DNA of 64,000 nt from Murinocardiopsis flavida (GCF_003014485.1 NZ_PYGA01000005.1:248001-312000), one strand, 5' to 3'. Positions 36,909 through 46,201 are shown, counted from the first letter of the stretch. Made by a program: numbers and translations. Notes: generated from the sequence alone by a model not told the origin.

Positions 36909-38324
36909 TCAGCTGTCGAAGCCCATGCCCGCCGCGTCGAGCCCGCGCAGCCACAGGTTGCGCCGCCCCCCGTTGCGATCGGCCGCCGCGGCGGAGGCGA
37001 CCGTCAGCCGGATCCCCGCCCAGCGCAGCGGCTCGGGCGGGAAGGGCACGGGCCTGCTGCGGACCATCGCCGTCCGGGTGCGCTCGGTGCGCGCCCCGTC
37101 GAGCAGGTCGAGCACGACCTGCGCGCCGAACCGGGTGGCGCCCACCCCCAGCCCCGTGTAGCCGGCCGCGTAGGCGAGCCGGCCGCCCGCCGCGGTGCCG
37201 AAGAACGCGCAGAACCGGGTGCACGTGTCGATGACGCCGCCCCACGTGTGCGTGAAGCGCAAGCCTTCGAGCTGCGGGAACGTCGCGAAGAAGTGCGCGG
37301 CGAGGCGCTCGGAGGTGGCGCTGCGCTGCGCGTACTCCGGGCGGACCGCCCCACCGTAGTGGTAGACCGCGTCGTAGCCGCCCCACAGGATGCGGTCGTC
37401 CGCGGTCAGCCGGGCGTAGTGGAACAGGTTCCCCGAGTCCGACACCCCCTGGCGGCCCCGCCAGCCGATCGCGGCCTTCTGCGCGCGGTCGAGGGGCTCG
37501 GTCATCAGCGCGTAGTCGTAGACGGGGACGGTGAAGGCGCGCAGGCGGCGCAGCGGGCCGGGGAAGGCGCCGGTGCCCCACGCCACGGCGCCGGCGCGCA
37601 CCGACCCGCCGCGCACGCCCAACTCCACGCCGCCGCCCGCGCGGCGCACCGCGCGCACGGGGGTGTGCTCGGCGAACCGCACGCCCGCGCGCTCGCACGC
37701 GGCGCGCAGCCCCCACGCCAGCTTCGCCGGGTGCAGCATGGCCACGGCGTCGGGTGCGAACAGGCCGCCCACATAGGTCGGGGAGTCCACCGCCGCGCGG
37801 GTGGCGGCCGCGTCCAGGTCCACGGCGGTGTGGCCGAGCGCCCGCAGCGCCGCGCCCTCCTGCGCGAGCTCGGCCGCCTGCCACGGCTCGGTGGCGACGA
37901 GGAGTTCGCCGGTCCGCTCGAACTCGCAGTCGATGCCGTGGCGGTCCACCGCGGCCCCGATGGCGTCGAGGTTCGCCCGGCCCAGGCGTTCGAGCTCGGC
38001 GATCTCGCCCGGCCAGCGCGCGGCGCCGTTGCCGTGCCCGTGGGTGAGGCTCGCGGCGCAGAATCCGCCGTTGCGCCCGGACGCCGCCCAGCCGGCGGTG
38101 CGCGCCTCCAGCAGTAGCACGTCGCGGCCCGGGTCGCGCTCCTTGGCGATGAGGGCGGCCCACAGCCCGCTGTAGCCGCCTCCGACGACGGCCAGGTCGG
38201 CCGTTGCCCGGCCGGTCAGCGGCGGGGCGGGGTCCGGCGGCGCGTGGCCGGGCACGCCGGGGTCCAGCCAGAACACCCGGGGTTCGGCGTCGGCCAGTGC
38301 GGCGCGGACGGACGGGGTCGGCAT
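36909..38324 (-). CDS. FAD-dependent oxidoreductase, PuuB-like (gamma-glutamylputrescine oxidase family)
   Basis: From ATG 38324 (GAGGA upstream) the 471-residue protein has the DAO/FAD fold: dinucleotide motif DLAVVGGGYSGLWAALIAKE near residue 42-61, then SGRNGGFCAASLTHGHGNG, and C-terminal AAGYTGLGVGATRFGAQVVL. It matches the PuuB/OrdL group that oxidises polyamine derivatives. It is the last gene of the operon puuC-potADBC-puuB, 46 bases after potC. The exact amine substrate is inferred from the polyamine transporter next to it. Confidence 0.88.
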   Translation of the reverse strand: MPTPSVRAALADAEPRVFWLDPGVPGHAPPDPAPPLTGRATADLAVVGGGYSGLWAALIAKERDPGRDVLLLEARTAGWAASGRNGGFCAASLTHGHGNGAARWPGEIAELERLGRANLDAIGAAVDRHGIDCEFERTGELLVATEPWQAAELAQEGAALRALGHTAVDLDAAATRAAVDSPTYVGGLFAPDAVAMLHPAKLAWGLRAACERAGVRFAEHTPVRAVRRAGGGVELGVRGGSVRAGAVAWGTGAFPGPLRRLRAFTVPVYDYALMTEPLDRAQKAAIGWRGRQGVSDSGNLFHYARLTADDRILWGGYDAVYHYGGAVRPEYAQRSATSERLAAHFFATFPQLEGLRFTHTWGGVIDTCTRFCAFFGTAAGGRLAYAAGYTGLGVGATRFGAQVVLDLLDGARTERTRTAMVRSRPVPFPPEPLRWAGIRLTVASAAAADRNGGRRNLWLRGLDAAGMGFDS

Positions 38325-38370
38325 GGGGCGTCCTCTGCTGTGCGGGCCGGGTTTGCTGTGCACGGTGGGC

Positions 38371-39240
38371 TCACCGCCGCCTGCGGGCCAGCAGGACGTT
38401 GCAGGCGGCGAGCAGCACGCCGAGCCCGAAGATTAGCGCGCCCATGACGTTGACCTGCGGTGGGATGCCGACGCGGGTGGCGCCCCAGATCCACAGCGGG
38501 AACGTCGTGGTGTCGCCGCTGACGAAGGTCGTGATGATGAAGTCGTCCACCGACAGCGCCAGCGCCAGCAGGCCGCCCGCCATGATCGCCGGGAGCAGCA
38601 GCGGGAAGGTCACCAGCCGGAACGTCTCCCACGGCCCGGCGCCGAGGTCGCGGGCCGCCTCCTCCAGCGCGGGATCCAGGGTCAGCACCCGCGCCCGCAC
38701 CGTGATCGCGACGAACGACAGGGTGAACATCACGTGCGCGATGAGGGTGGTGGTGAACCCCGTGGTGACGTTCACGGTGAGGAACAGCGAGAGCAGCGCC
38801 GCGCCCAGCACGACCTCGGGCGCCGCGATCGCCGCGAACATCACCAGGTTGGTGGTGCCCCGGCCGCGGAACCGGTGGCGGCCCAGCGCGAGGCCGAGGA
38901 GGCTGCCGATGGTGCCGGCGATGAGCATGGTCAGCACCCCGAGGGCGAGGGTGTTCAGCAGCGCCTGGTTGAGGTCGGCGTAGGCGAACGCCTGCCCGTA
39001 CCACTTCAGCGTGAACCCCTGCCAGGTGACGTTCTGCCGGCCCTGGATGTCGTTGAAGCTGAACACGACCATCCCGGCGATGGGCGCGAACAGCCACGCG
39101 AGCGCCGCCCAGGTGAACCACTTCCCGAGGTCGGGGCGGCGGCGCGGCGCACGGGCCCCGCCGCCCGCCGCCCCCGCGGTCTCCGCCGACCCCGCCGATC
39201 CTGCCGACCCCACTGACCCCGCTGCCCGCGCCGCCGTCAT
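38371..39240 (-). CDS. potC: Spermidine/putrescine ABC transporter permease PotC
   Basis: The 289-residue protein has a Gly/Ser/Ala-rich N-terminal extension (about 30 residues with SAGSAGSA) before six transmembrane helices. The EAA loop is PALEEAARDLGAGPWETFRL followed by VTFPLLLPAIMAGG, and SVDDFIITTFVSG is a PotC signature. Its ATG overlaps the potB stop (ATGA). It forms the channel with PotB. Confidence 0.92.
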   Translation of the reverse strand: MTAARAAGSVGSAGSAGSAETAGAAGGGARAPRRRPDLGKWFTWAALAWLFAPIAGMVVFSFNDIQGRQNVTWQGFTLKWYGQAFAYADLNQALLNTLALGVLTMLIAGTIGSLLGLALGRHRFRGRGTTNLVMFAAIAAPEVVLGAALLSLFLTVNVTTGFTTTLIAHVMFTLSFVAITVRARVLTLDPALEEAARDLGAGPWETFRLVTFPLLLPAIMAGGLLALALSVDDFIITTFVSGDTTTFPLWIWGATRVGIPPQVNVMGALIFGLGVLLAACNVLLARRRR

Positions 39241-40103
39241 CGTGCCTGCACCTCCATGACCTGCTCGGTACCGAGCGCCCTGGCGTAGCCGAAGATCCCC
39301 AGCAGCAGCGCCGCCATGAGCACGAACGTGATCGCCGCCGCCGTCGGGTAGGCGTTGTTCACCAGGTACTGCGTCCGGATGACGTTGCCGATCATCGTGT
39401 TGTGGGTGCCGCCCAGCACCGCGGCGTTGACGTAGTCGGAGCTGGTCGGCACGAACACCATGAGGACGCCGGCGAACACCCCGGGCAGGGACAGCGGCAG
39501 CACCACGCGCAGGAACGCCTGCGTCCGCGACGCGAACAGGTCCCGCGCCGCCTCGACGACGCTGTGGTCGACCCGCTCCAGCACCGCGTAGATCGGCAGC
39601 ACCATGAACGGCAGGAAGTTGTACGCCAGGCCGCACACCACCGCCGTAGCCGTGCTCAGCACGTGCGCGTCGGGCCCGAGGATCCCCAGTGCCTTCAGCG
39701 GGCCGAGCACGACCCCGTTGTCGGCGAGGATGAACTTCCACGAGATGGCGCGCAGCACCTGCGCGACGAAGAACGGCAGCAGGAGCAGCAGCAGGTAGGT
39801 CGCCTTGTGCGCGCCGCCGCGGAACGCGATCCAGTACGCCATGGGGTAGCCCACCGCGATGCACAGCACCGTGGCGCACAGGCCGTAGAGCAGCGACCGC
39901 AGGATCTGCTCCCAGTACCCGCCCAGCGCCTCGGCGTAGTTGCCCACCGCACCGGTGAACCCGAACCCGTCGATGACGTTCCCGGTCATCAGCGACACCG
40001 AGAGCATCCCGCAGATGGGCAGCACGAAGAAGATCGCCAGCCAGATCCACCCCGGGAGCACCAGGAGGTAGGGCGCCCGGCTCGTCCCGCTCGGTCCCGG
40101 CAT
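39237..40103 (-). CDS. potB: Spermidine/putrescine ABC transporter permease PotB
   Basis: The 288-residue permease has six transmembrane helices and the typical segment SLLYGLCATVLCIAVGYPMA. Its EAA loop is HSVVEAARDLFASRTQAFLR followed by VVLPLSLPGVFAGV. The motif PTSSDYVNAAVLGGT is characteristic of PotB. It starts 14 bases after potD and overlaps potC. Confidence 0.92.
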   Translation of the reverse strand: MPGPSGTSRAPYLLVLPGWIWLAIFFVLPICGMLSVSLMTGNVIDGFGFTGAVGNYAEALGGYWEQILRSLLYGLCATVLCIAVGYPMAYWIAFRGGAHKATYLLLLLLPFFVAQVLRAISWKFILADNGVVLGPLKALGILGPDAHVLSTATAVVCGLAYNFLPFMVLPIYAVLERVDHSVVEAARDLFASRTQAFLRVVLPLSLPGVFAGVLMVFVPTSSDYVNAAVLGGTHNTMIGNVIRTQYLVNNAYPTAAAITFVLMAALLLGIFGYARALGTEQVMEVQAR

Positions 40104-40117
40104 GGCGGCGGCTCCTT

Positions 40118-41350
40118 TCAGGCCTGGGTGATTCCGAGGAACAGCGACGTGAACCCCTCGTCCTCGCCCGGTTCCAGCGGCACGTAGCCGTGCAGCCGCG
40201 CGTACTCGTCCTCGGTGGGGAAGACCAGCGGGCTCTCCGCGAGTTCGGTGAGGAAGGCCCGGTCGTCGCCCTCGGCGTCCTCGGCGTGCGCCAGGATGCG
40301 GTCCTTCGCCTCGGGGACCGGGGTGACGTAGTTGATGTACTCGGTGAGGCCCGCCGCGACCTCCGGGTCGTACAGGAAGTCCATGAGCATGACCGCGTCG
40401 ACCGGGCTGCGCGACGTGAACGGGATGATCATGTTGTCCGTCCAGATGGTGGCGCCCTCCTCGGGGACCACGAACCGCAGGTCGGTCCCCTCGGTGGCGT
40501 TCTGCTGGAAGATGTCGCCGGACCACGCCATGGTCAGCCACACGTCGCCGTTGGTCAGCGGCTGGATGTAGTCCTGCTCGTAGTACGCCCGCACGATCCC
40601 GGCCTCCCGCTGCCCGCGGAGCGCGCGGGCGGCGGCCTGCCACTCCCGCTCCCCGCTCTTCTCCGGCTCGGCCCCGGTGCGCAGCAGGCCGAAGTTCGCG
40701 ATCTCCTGCGGGTCGCGCATCATGCCCACCCGCCCTTTGAACGCCGGGTCCCACAGGTCGTCGAGCGAGGTGATCTCCCGGTCGACGTACTCGGGGTTGT
40801 AGGCGATGCCGGTGAGGCCGGAGGTGTAGGGCACGCAGTAGGTGTTGCCGGGGTCGTAGGCGGTGTCCTTGTACAGGTCGGCGCCATGCTCGGCGAAGTT
40901 GGGCAGCCGGGCGTGGTCGAGCGGGGCGAGGTAGTTCAGCGCGAGCAGCTTGCCGAGCTCCAGCCCGTTGGTCACCACCATCAGGTCGCAGCCGATGTCG
41001 CCGCCGTTCGCGAGGATCGGCTGGATCCGGCCGAACCACGACGGGTTGTCCTGGATCGCCTCGTCGTAGGCGACCCGCACCCCGGTGGCGTCGGTGAACT
41101 GCGCGAGCTGGGTGCGGTCCTCGTCCATGTACAGCGGCCAGTTGGCGAACCGCAGCCGGCCGGTGCGCCGCCTGCCGTCCCAGAACTCGGCCGCGGAGAC
41201 CTCGGGGCGCTTCTGGCCGCGGATCCCGCAGCCCGCGGCGAGGGCGAGGCCCGCGGCGGCGCCCGCCAGGCGCAGGACGTCGCGGCGGGCCGGGCGGGCC
41301 CGGGTCAGCCCGCGCCGCAGGGGTGCGCCGGTCGGCGGGGTGGGGGGCAC
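40118..41350 (-). CDS. potD: Spermidine/putrescine-binding lipoprotein PotD
   Basis: The 410-residue protein starts at GTG 41350. It has a twin-arginine-like RRDVLRLAGAA signal and lipobox LAAGC at about residues 37-41. The binding fold begins LRFANWPLYMDEDRTQLAQF, typical of PotD, with VTNGLELGKLLALNYLAPLD and GDVWLTMAWSGDIFQQN. It delivers polyamines to PotBC. It lies 34 bases after potA. Confidence 0.92.
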   Translation of the reverse strand: MPPTPPTGAPLRRGLTRARPARRDVLRLAGAAAGLALAAGCGIRGQKRPEVSAAEFWDGRRRTGRLRFANWPLYMDEDRTQLAQFTDATGVRVAYDEAIQDNPSWFGRIQPILANGGDIGCDLMVVTNGLELGKLLALNYLAPLDHARLPNFAEHGADLYKDTAYDPGNTYCVPYTSGLTGIAYNPEYVDREITSLDDLWDPAFKGRVGMMRDPQEIANFGLLRTGAEPEKSGEREWQAAARALRGQREAGIVRAYYEQDYIQPLTNGDVWLTMAWSGDIFQQNATEGTDLRFVVPEEGATIWTDNMIIPFTSRSPVDAVMLMDFLYDPEVAAGLTEYINYVTPVPEAKDRILAHAEDAEGDDRAFLTELAESPLVFPTEDEYARLHGYVPLEPGEDEGFTSLFLGITQA

Positions 41351-41384
41351 GTCACATCACCGTTCCCATCGGCCTCGGCCCGCG

Positions 41385-42521
41385 TCATCCCGGCAGGGCG
41401 TAGGTGTGCCGGGGCTGCCAGGACAGCCACACGTCACTGCCGCGCTCGGCCAGGTTCTGGGCGTCGTGGGCGTTCTGCTGGAAGACCACGATCGCCGCAC
41501 CGGCGCGGGTGGCGACCGTGTAGTGGGTGGCCGACCCCAGGTAGACGACCTCCTCGACGGTGCCGCGCAGCCGGCACAGCTCGGGCCCCGGTTCGGCGGT
41601 GCCCAGCCGCACCTTCTCGGGGCGGACCGTGAGGTCGACCCGCTCCCCCTGGGCCGTCGCGGTGCGCACCCGCACGTGCCCGCCGGCGCCGACCTCGACG
41701 TCGGCGTGCTCGCCGTCGCGCCGCGCGACGGTGCCGGTGATGAGGTTGGACGTGCCGATGAACCCGGCGACGAACCGCGTGGCGGGGCGCTCGTAGACCT
41801 CGGCCGGGGTGCCGAGCTGCTCGACCACCCCGTTGTTCAGCACCGCGATGCGGTCCGCCATGGTCAGCGCCTCGCCCTGGTCGTGCGTGACGTAGACGAA
41901 GGTGATGCCGACCTCGCGCTGGATGCGCTTCAGTTCGATCTGCATCGCCTGGCGGAGTTTCAGGTCCAGCGCGCCCAGCGGCTCGTCCAGCAGCAGCGCC
42001 GCCGGCCGGTTCACCACGGCGCGCGCCAGCGCCACCCGCTGCTGCTGGCCGCCGGAGAGGCGGGCCGGCCGGTACCCGGCGCGGTCGGCGAGCTCGACGA
42101 GGTCCAGCGCCGCGCCGACCCGCTCGGCGACCTCCGCCGCGGGCACGCGCCTGCGGCGCAGCCCGAACGCGACGTTGTCGAACACGGTCATGTGCGGGAA
42201 CAGCGCGTAGCTCTGGAAGACCATGGTGACGTCGCGGCGGTTCGGCGGGACGCCCGTCACGTCGTCGCCCGCCAACCGGACCACGCCGGAGGTGGGCTCC
42301 TCGAACCCGGCGATCATCCGCATCGTCGTGGTCTTGCCGCAGCCGGACGGGCCGAGCAGGGCGAAGAACTCGCCCCGCTGGATCTCCAGGTCGATCCCGC
42401 GCACCGCCGCGACCTCGCCCTGCCCGGACCGGAAGGTCTTGCTGACACCGTGGAGCGCGATCGCGGCACCTGCCGGGGCGGCACCGTCGGACCCTGGTTC
42501 GCGTTGCGTCGTCGTCGCCAT
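41385..42521 (-). CDS. potA: Spermidine/putrescine ABC transporter ATPase PotA
   Basis: The 378-residue ATPase has Walker A GPSGCGKTTT, Q-loop VFQSYALFPHMTVFDNVAFG, signature LSGGQQQRVALARAV and Walker B ALLLDEPLGALD. The C-terminal TOBE domain (about 285-370) gives the MalK/PotA type and usually binds regulatory ligands. It follows puuC by 51 bases and leads the transporter genes. Confidence 0.93.
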   Translation of the reverse strand: MATTTQREPGSDGAAPAGAAIALHGVSKTFRSGQGEVAAVRGIDLEIQRGEFFALLGPSGCGKTTTMRMIAGFEEPTSGVVRLAGDDVTGVPPNRRDVTMVFQSYALFPHMTVFDNVAFGLRRRRVPAAEVAERVGAALDLVELADRAGYRPARLSGGQQQRVALARAVVNRPAALLLDEPLGALDLKLRQAMQIELKRIQREVGITFVYVTHDQGEALTMADRIAVLNNGVVEQLGTPAEVYERPATRFVAGFIGTSNLITGTVARRDGEHADVEVGAGGHVRVRTATAQGERVDLTVRPEKVRLGTAEPGPELCRLRGTVEEVVYLGSATHYTVATRAGAAIVVFQQNAHDAQNLAERGSDVWLSWQPRHTYALPG

Positions 42522-42572
42522 GGGGAGTGATCCGTCTCTGCTCGCAGCGGAGTGGAGGGTGCTGCCGCGGGA

Positions 42573-44066
42573 TCAGTCGCGGCCGATGTGGCTCATCACG
42601 TGCTTGACGCGGGTGTAGTCCTCCAGGCTGTACAGCGACAGGTCCTTGCCGTAGCCCGAGTGCTTGAAGCCGCCGTGGGGCATCTCGGCGACGATGGGGA
42701 TGTGGGTGTTGATCCACACGCAGCCGAAGTCGAGCCGGCGCGACACCCGCAGCGCACGCGCGTGGTCGCGGGTCCACACGCTCGACGCCAGCCCGTAGCG
42801 CACCTCGTTCGCCCGGGCGACCGCGGTGTCCTCGTCGTCGACGCGCTGCACGGTGATGACCGGGCCGAAGATCTCGTCGGTGGCCATCTCGTCGCCTTGG
42901 CGCAGCCCCGACACCACCGTGGGCGCGTAGAAGTACCCGGTGTCGCCGACCCGGGCCCCGCCGGCGAGCACCTCGGCGTGGTCGGGCGTGCGCCGGAGGA
43001 AGCCCTCGACCCGCGCGAGCTGGTCGGGGTTGTTCAGCGGGCCGTAGTCGGCGCTGGGGTCGGCCGGCCCCGCTGTGACGGTCTTCGCCGCCTCCGCCGC
43101 GAGCGCGGCGGCGAGCTCGTCGGCGATGCCGGGGGTGGCGAGGACGCGGGTGGCCGCGGTGCAGTCCTGGCCCGCGTTGAAGAACCCGGCCTCGGCGACC
43201 GCGCGGGCGGTGCGCGCCGCGTCGGCGTCGTCGAACACGATGACGGGCGCCTTGCCGCCGAGTTCGAGGTGCATCCGCTTCAGGTCGGCCGCCCCCGACC
43301 GCGCCACCTCGAACCCGGCGCGGGTGGACCCGGTGAGCGAGACGAGCCGCGGGGCGGGGTGCGCCACGAGCGCGCGCCCGGTGTCGCGGTCGCCGACGAC
43401 GACGTTGAACACGCCCGGCGGCAGGAACTCCGCTGCGATCTCCGCGAGCAGCAGGGTGGACGCCGGGGTGGTGTCGGCGGGTTTGAGGACGATGGTGTCG
43501 CCGGCGGCGAGCGCCGGGCCGATCTTCCACGCCGCCATCGCCATGGGGTAGTTCCACGGGGTGATCTGCGCGACGACGCCCAGGGGTTCGCGCCGGATCC
43601 ACGAGGTGTGGTCGGCCATGTACTCCCCGGCCGCCTTGCCCTCAAGTGTGCGGGCCGCACCGGCGAAGAACCTGAGGGCGTCGGTGACCTGCCAGATCTC
43701 CTCGTCCTTCGTGAGCTGGACGGGTTTGCCGCAGTTCTGCACCTCGGCCTGCACGAGGTCGTCGGCGCGGGCGTCGACGGCGTCGGCGAACCGGTTCAGC
43801 GCGATCTGCCGCTCCGCCGGGGTGGTGTCGCGCCAGCCGTTCTCGAACGCGGCGTCGGCGGCGCGGAACGCCGCGTCGACGTCTGCCGCGCCGGAGACCG
43901 GCGCTTCGGCGAACGCCCGGCCGGTACTGGGGTCGATGATCTCGGCGGTGCGCTCGTCGCGGGCGTCGACGTAGCCGCCGCCGACGAAGTTCCGCAGCCG
44001 CAGCAGTGGTCCGGTCCGATGCGCTCCAGGCACGAGCGCCCCCTTCAGGTCGGTGACGAACAACAC
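42573..44066 (-). CDS. Gamma-aminobutyraldehyde dehydrogenase, PuuC/PatD-like
   Basis: The 497-residue aldehyde dehydrogenase shows ITPWNYPMAMAAWKIGPALA, the catalytic Glu in LELGGKAPVIVF and the catalytic Cys in FFNAGQDCTAATR. It would oxidise the aldehyde formed from putrescine to GABA or a related acid. The start is GTG 44066, but a TTG at 44063 has better spacing to GGGAG and is an alternative. It is the first gene of the polyamine operon and divergent from the aminotransferase. Confidence 0.9.
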   Translation of the reverse strand: MLFVTDLKGALVPGAHRTGPLLRLRNFVGGGYVDARDERTAEIIDPSTGRAFAEAPVSGAADVDAAFRAADAAFENGWRDTTPAERQIALNRFADAVDARADDLVQAEVQNCGKPVQLTKDEEIWQVTDALRFFAGAARTLEGKAAGEYMADHTSWIRREPLGVVAQITPWNYPMAMAAWKIGPALAAGDTIVLKPADTTPASTLLLAEIAAEFLPPGVFNVVVGDRDTGRALVAHPAPRLVSLTGSTRAGFEVARSGAADLKRMHLELGGKAPVIVFDDADAARTARAVAEAGFFNAGQDCTAATRVLATPGIADELAAALAAEAAKTVTAGPADPSADYGPLNNPDQLARVEGFLRRTPDHAEVLAGGARVGDTGYFYAPTVVSGLRQGDEMATDEIFGPVITVQRVDDEDTAVARANEVRYGLASSVWTRDHARALRVSRRLDFGCVWINTHIPIVAEMPHGGFKHSGYGKDLSLYSLEDYTRVKHVMSHIGRD

Positions 44067-44085
44067 ATCTCCCTGTGGACCGACC

Positions 44086-44158
44086 TTGACATCTCACTTC
44101 AGTCAAAACAAGGGATTCCGTTGCAGAAACTGAATCTGAACACGGATGCTTGACTCAA
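44086..44158. promoter_or_regulatory. TTGAC dyads between polyamine operon and aminotransferase
   Basis: TTGAC (44086-44090) and GTCAA (44102-44106) form an inverted repeat with an 11-base spacer 20 bases upstream of the aldehyde dehydrogenase start. TTGACTCAA at 44150-44158 is a second TTGA/TCAA dyad. These are plausible Lrp/AsnC sites, given the AsnC gene in the same cluster. Confidence 0.45.
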
Positions 44159-44180
44159 GGTCACAAAGTGCGACTATTTC

Positions 44181-44247
44181 CATTGAGTCTGGTTTATTGA
44201 GAACCGGTTCACCGAGCCTGGCTCATCGAGCCTTGTCCATTGAGTCT
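44181..44247. repeat. 14-bp tandem repeat in the aminotransferase leader
   Basis: Five units begin CATTGAGTCT, TATTGAGAAC, CACCGAGCCT, CATCGAGCCT and CATTGAGTCT at 44181, 44195, 44210, 44224 and 44238, 14 or 15 bases apart. The array lies in the 5' leader, ending about 50 bases before the aminotransferase start. Confidence 0.8.
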
Positions 44248-44295
44248 CGTCGGCCGACCGACGGCCGGCGGCACGCTCTCAAGGGGGAAACCGAC

Positions 44296-45708
44296 GTGGC
44301 AGCCCAGCCGGACCAGCGGCGCACGAACAGCGAACTCCAGCAGGCGGCAAAGGACCACCTGTGGATGCACTTCACCGAGATGGCCGCCTACCAGGACGCC
44401 GACATCCCCGTCATCGTCAGCGGCGAGGGCGCCTATGTCCGCGACATCAACGGGAAGCGCTACCTCGACGGCCTCTCCGGACTGTTCGTCTCCCAGGTCG
44501 GACACGGGCGCACCGAGATCGCCGACGCCATGGCGGCCCAGGCCGGCACGCTCGGCTACTTCCCGGTGTGGACCTACGCGCACCCGAAGGCCATCGAGCT
44601 GGCGCAGCGCATCGCCGGACTCGCGCCCGGCGACCTCAACCGGGTCTTCTTCACCACCAGCGGCTCCGAGGCCGTCGAATCGGCGTGGAAGCTCGCCCGG
44701 CAGTACTTCAAGGCCGTCGGCCAACCGACCCGGCACAAGGTCATCAGCCGCTCCGTCGCCTACCACGGCACCAGCCTCGGCGCCCTGTCCATCACCGGGC
44801 TGCCCGGCATCAAGACCCCGTTCGAGCCGCTGGTGCCCAGCACCGTCCAGGTCGCCAACACCAACATCTACCGCGCGCCCGTCCACGGCGACGACCCGGT
44901 GGCGTTCGGCCGCTGGGCCGCCGACCAGATCGACGAGGCCATCGAGCGCAACGGGCCCGAGACCATCGCGGCGGTCTACCTGGAACCCGTGCAGAACAGC
45001 GGCGGCTGCTTCCCGCCGCCGCCCGGCTACCTACAGCGCGTCAGGGAGATCTGCGACCGCCACGGCGTGCTCCTCGTCTCCGACGAGGTCATCTGCGGGT
45101 TCGGCCGGCTCGGGAGCTACTTCGGCGCCGAGCACTTCGGCTTCCGCCCCGACATGATCACCTTCGCCAAGGGCGCCACCTCCGGCTACGTCCCGCTCGG
45201 CGGGATGATCGCCGACGACGCGCTCATGGAGCCGTTCCAGCGGCCCGGCAGCGCGTTCGCGCACGGCATCACCTTCGCCGGGCACCCCGTCGCCGCGGCG
45301 GCCGCGCTCGCGAACCTCGACATCTTCGAGCGCGAAGACCTCATCGGCAACGTCCGCCGCAACGCCCCCGCGCTGCGCGCCGCGCTCGACTCCCTCCGCG
45401 ACCTGCCGATCGTCGGCGACGTCCGCGGCGAGGGCTACTTCTACGGCATCGAACTGGTCAAGGACACCGACACCAAGGAGACGTTCACCGACGAGGAATC
45501 GACCCGGCTGCTCAAGGGCTTCCTGTCCAACGCCCTGTTCGACGCGGGCCTGGTGTGCCGCGCCGACGACCGCGGCGACCCCGTCCTCCAGCTCGCCCCG
45601 CCGCTCATCTGCGGCCCCGAGCACTTCGACGAGATCGAGCAGATCCTGCGCAAGGTCCTGAGCAGGGCGGCGGACATGGTGCACGCGCCGTCCGCCCGTA
45701 GACGATAA
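44296..45708 (+). CDS. Class III aminotransferase, putrescine/omega-amino acid type
   Basis: From GTG 44296 (AGGGGG about nine bases upstream) the 470-residue PLP enzyme has the SpuC/omega-transaminase features LFVSQVGHGRTEIADAMAAQ, FTTSGSEAVESAWKLARQYF and the PLP lysine in TFAKGATSGYVPLGG. VSDEVICGFGRLG holds the Asp that contacts the PLP nitrogen. It would convert putrescine or another omega-amine to an aldehyde for the nearby dehydrogenase. The longer frame from 44146 would cross the repeat array and is not used. Confidence 0.9.
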   Translation: MAAQPDQRRTNSELQQAAKDHLWMHFTEMAAYQDADIPVIVSGEGAYVRDINGKRYLDGLSGLFVSQVGHGRTEIADAMAAQAGTLGYFPVWTYAHPKAIELAQRIAGLAPGDLNRVFFTTSGSEAVESAWKLARQYFKAVGQPTRHKVISRSVAYHGTSLGALSITGLPGIKTPFEPLVPSTVQVANTNIYRAPVHGDDPVAFGRWAADQIDEAIERNGPETIAAVYLEPVQNSGGCFPPPPGYLQRVREICDRHGVLLVSDEVICGFGRLGSYFGAEHFGFRPDMITFAKGATSGYVPLGGMIADDALMEPFQRPGSAFAHGITFAGHPVAAAAALANLDIFEREDLIGNVRRNAPALRAALDSLRDLPIVGDVRGEGYFYGIELVKDTDTKETFTDEESTRLLKGFLSNALFDAGLVCRADDRGDPVLQLAPPLICGPEHFDEIEQILRKVLSRAADMVHAPSARRR

Positions 45709-45709
45709 T
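45704..45709 (+). promoter_or_regulatory. -10 element for asnC inside the aminotransferase stop
   Basis: GATAAT at 45704-45709 contains the aminotransferase TAA stop (45706-45708) and lies six bases before the GTG start of the next gene. It suggests a leaderless internal promoter for the regulator gene. Confidence 0.45.
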
Positions 45710-45715
45710 CCGACC

Positions 45716-46201
45716 GTGAACGAAAGCGAACCGGCGGCGAGGCGGCCGGCACCCCCCGTACTCGACCGCACCTCCAAGCGGATCATCGAGGAACTCCAGC
45801 AGGACGGGCGCCGGTCCTACGCCGCGATCGGCAAGTCCGTCGGCCTCTCGGAGGCCGCTGTGCGCCAGCGCGTCCAGCGGCTCTCCGACACCGGCGTGAT
45901 CCAGATCGTCGCCGTGACCGACCCCATGCAGGTGGGCCTGTTCCGGCAGGCGATGGTCGCGATCACCGTCGAGGGCCCGCTGGAGCCCGTCGCCGACGCA
46001 CTCGCGGAGATCCCCGAGATCGACTACGTCGTCGTCTGCGCCGGCCGGTTCGACATCCTGTGCGAAGCGGTCTGCGCCGACGACGCCGCACTCCTCGACC
46101 TGGTGTCCACCCGCATCCGCGGACTCGCGGGGGTGCGCTCCGCCGAGACGCTCGTCTACCTCAAGCTGCGCAAGCAGTCCTACCAGTGGGGCACCCGTTG
46201 A
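45716..46201 (+). CDS. Lrp/AsnC-family transcriptional regulator
   Basis: The 161-residue protein starts at GTG 45716. It has an N-terminal helix-turn-helix (LDRTSKRIIEELQQDGRRSY, GKSVGLSEAAVRQRVQRL) and a C-terminal RAM ligand domain (VVVCAGRFDILCEAVCADDA). It follows the aminotransferase by seven bases. It likely controls the divergent polyamine genes in response to an amino acid or polyamine product. Confidence 0.93.
   Translation: MNESEPAARRPAPPVLDRTSKRIIEELQQDGRRSYAAIGKSVGLSEAAVRQRVQRLSDTGVIQIVAVTDPMQVGLFRQAMVAITVEGPLEPVADALAEIPEIDYVVVCAGRFDILCEAVCADDAALLDLVSTRIRGLAGVRSAETLVYLKLRKQSYQWGTR

Noticed and set aside
44181-44247. 14-bp array considered as a CRISPR array
   Set aside because: Units are too short and contiguous, with no spacers.
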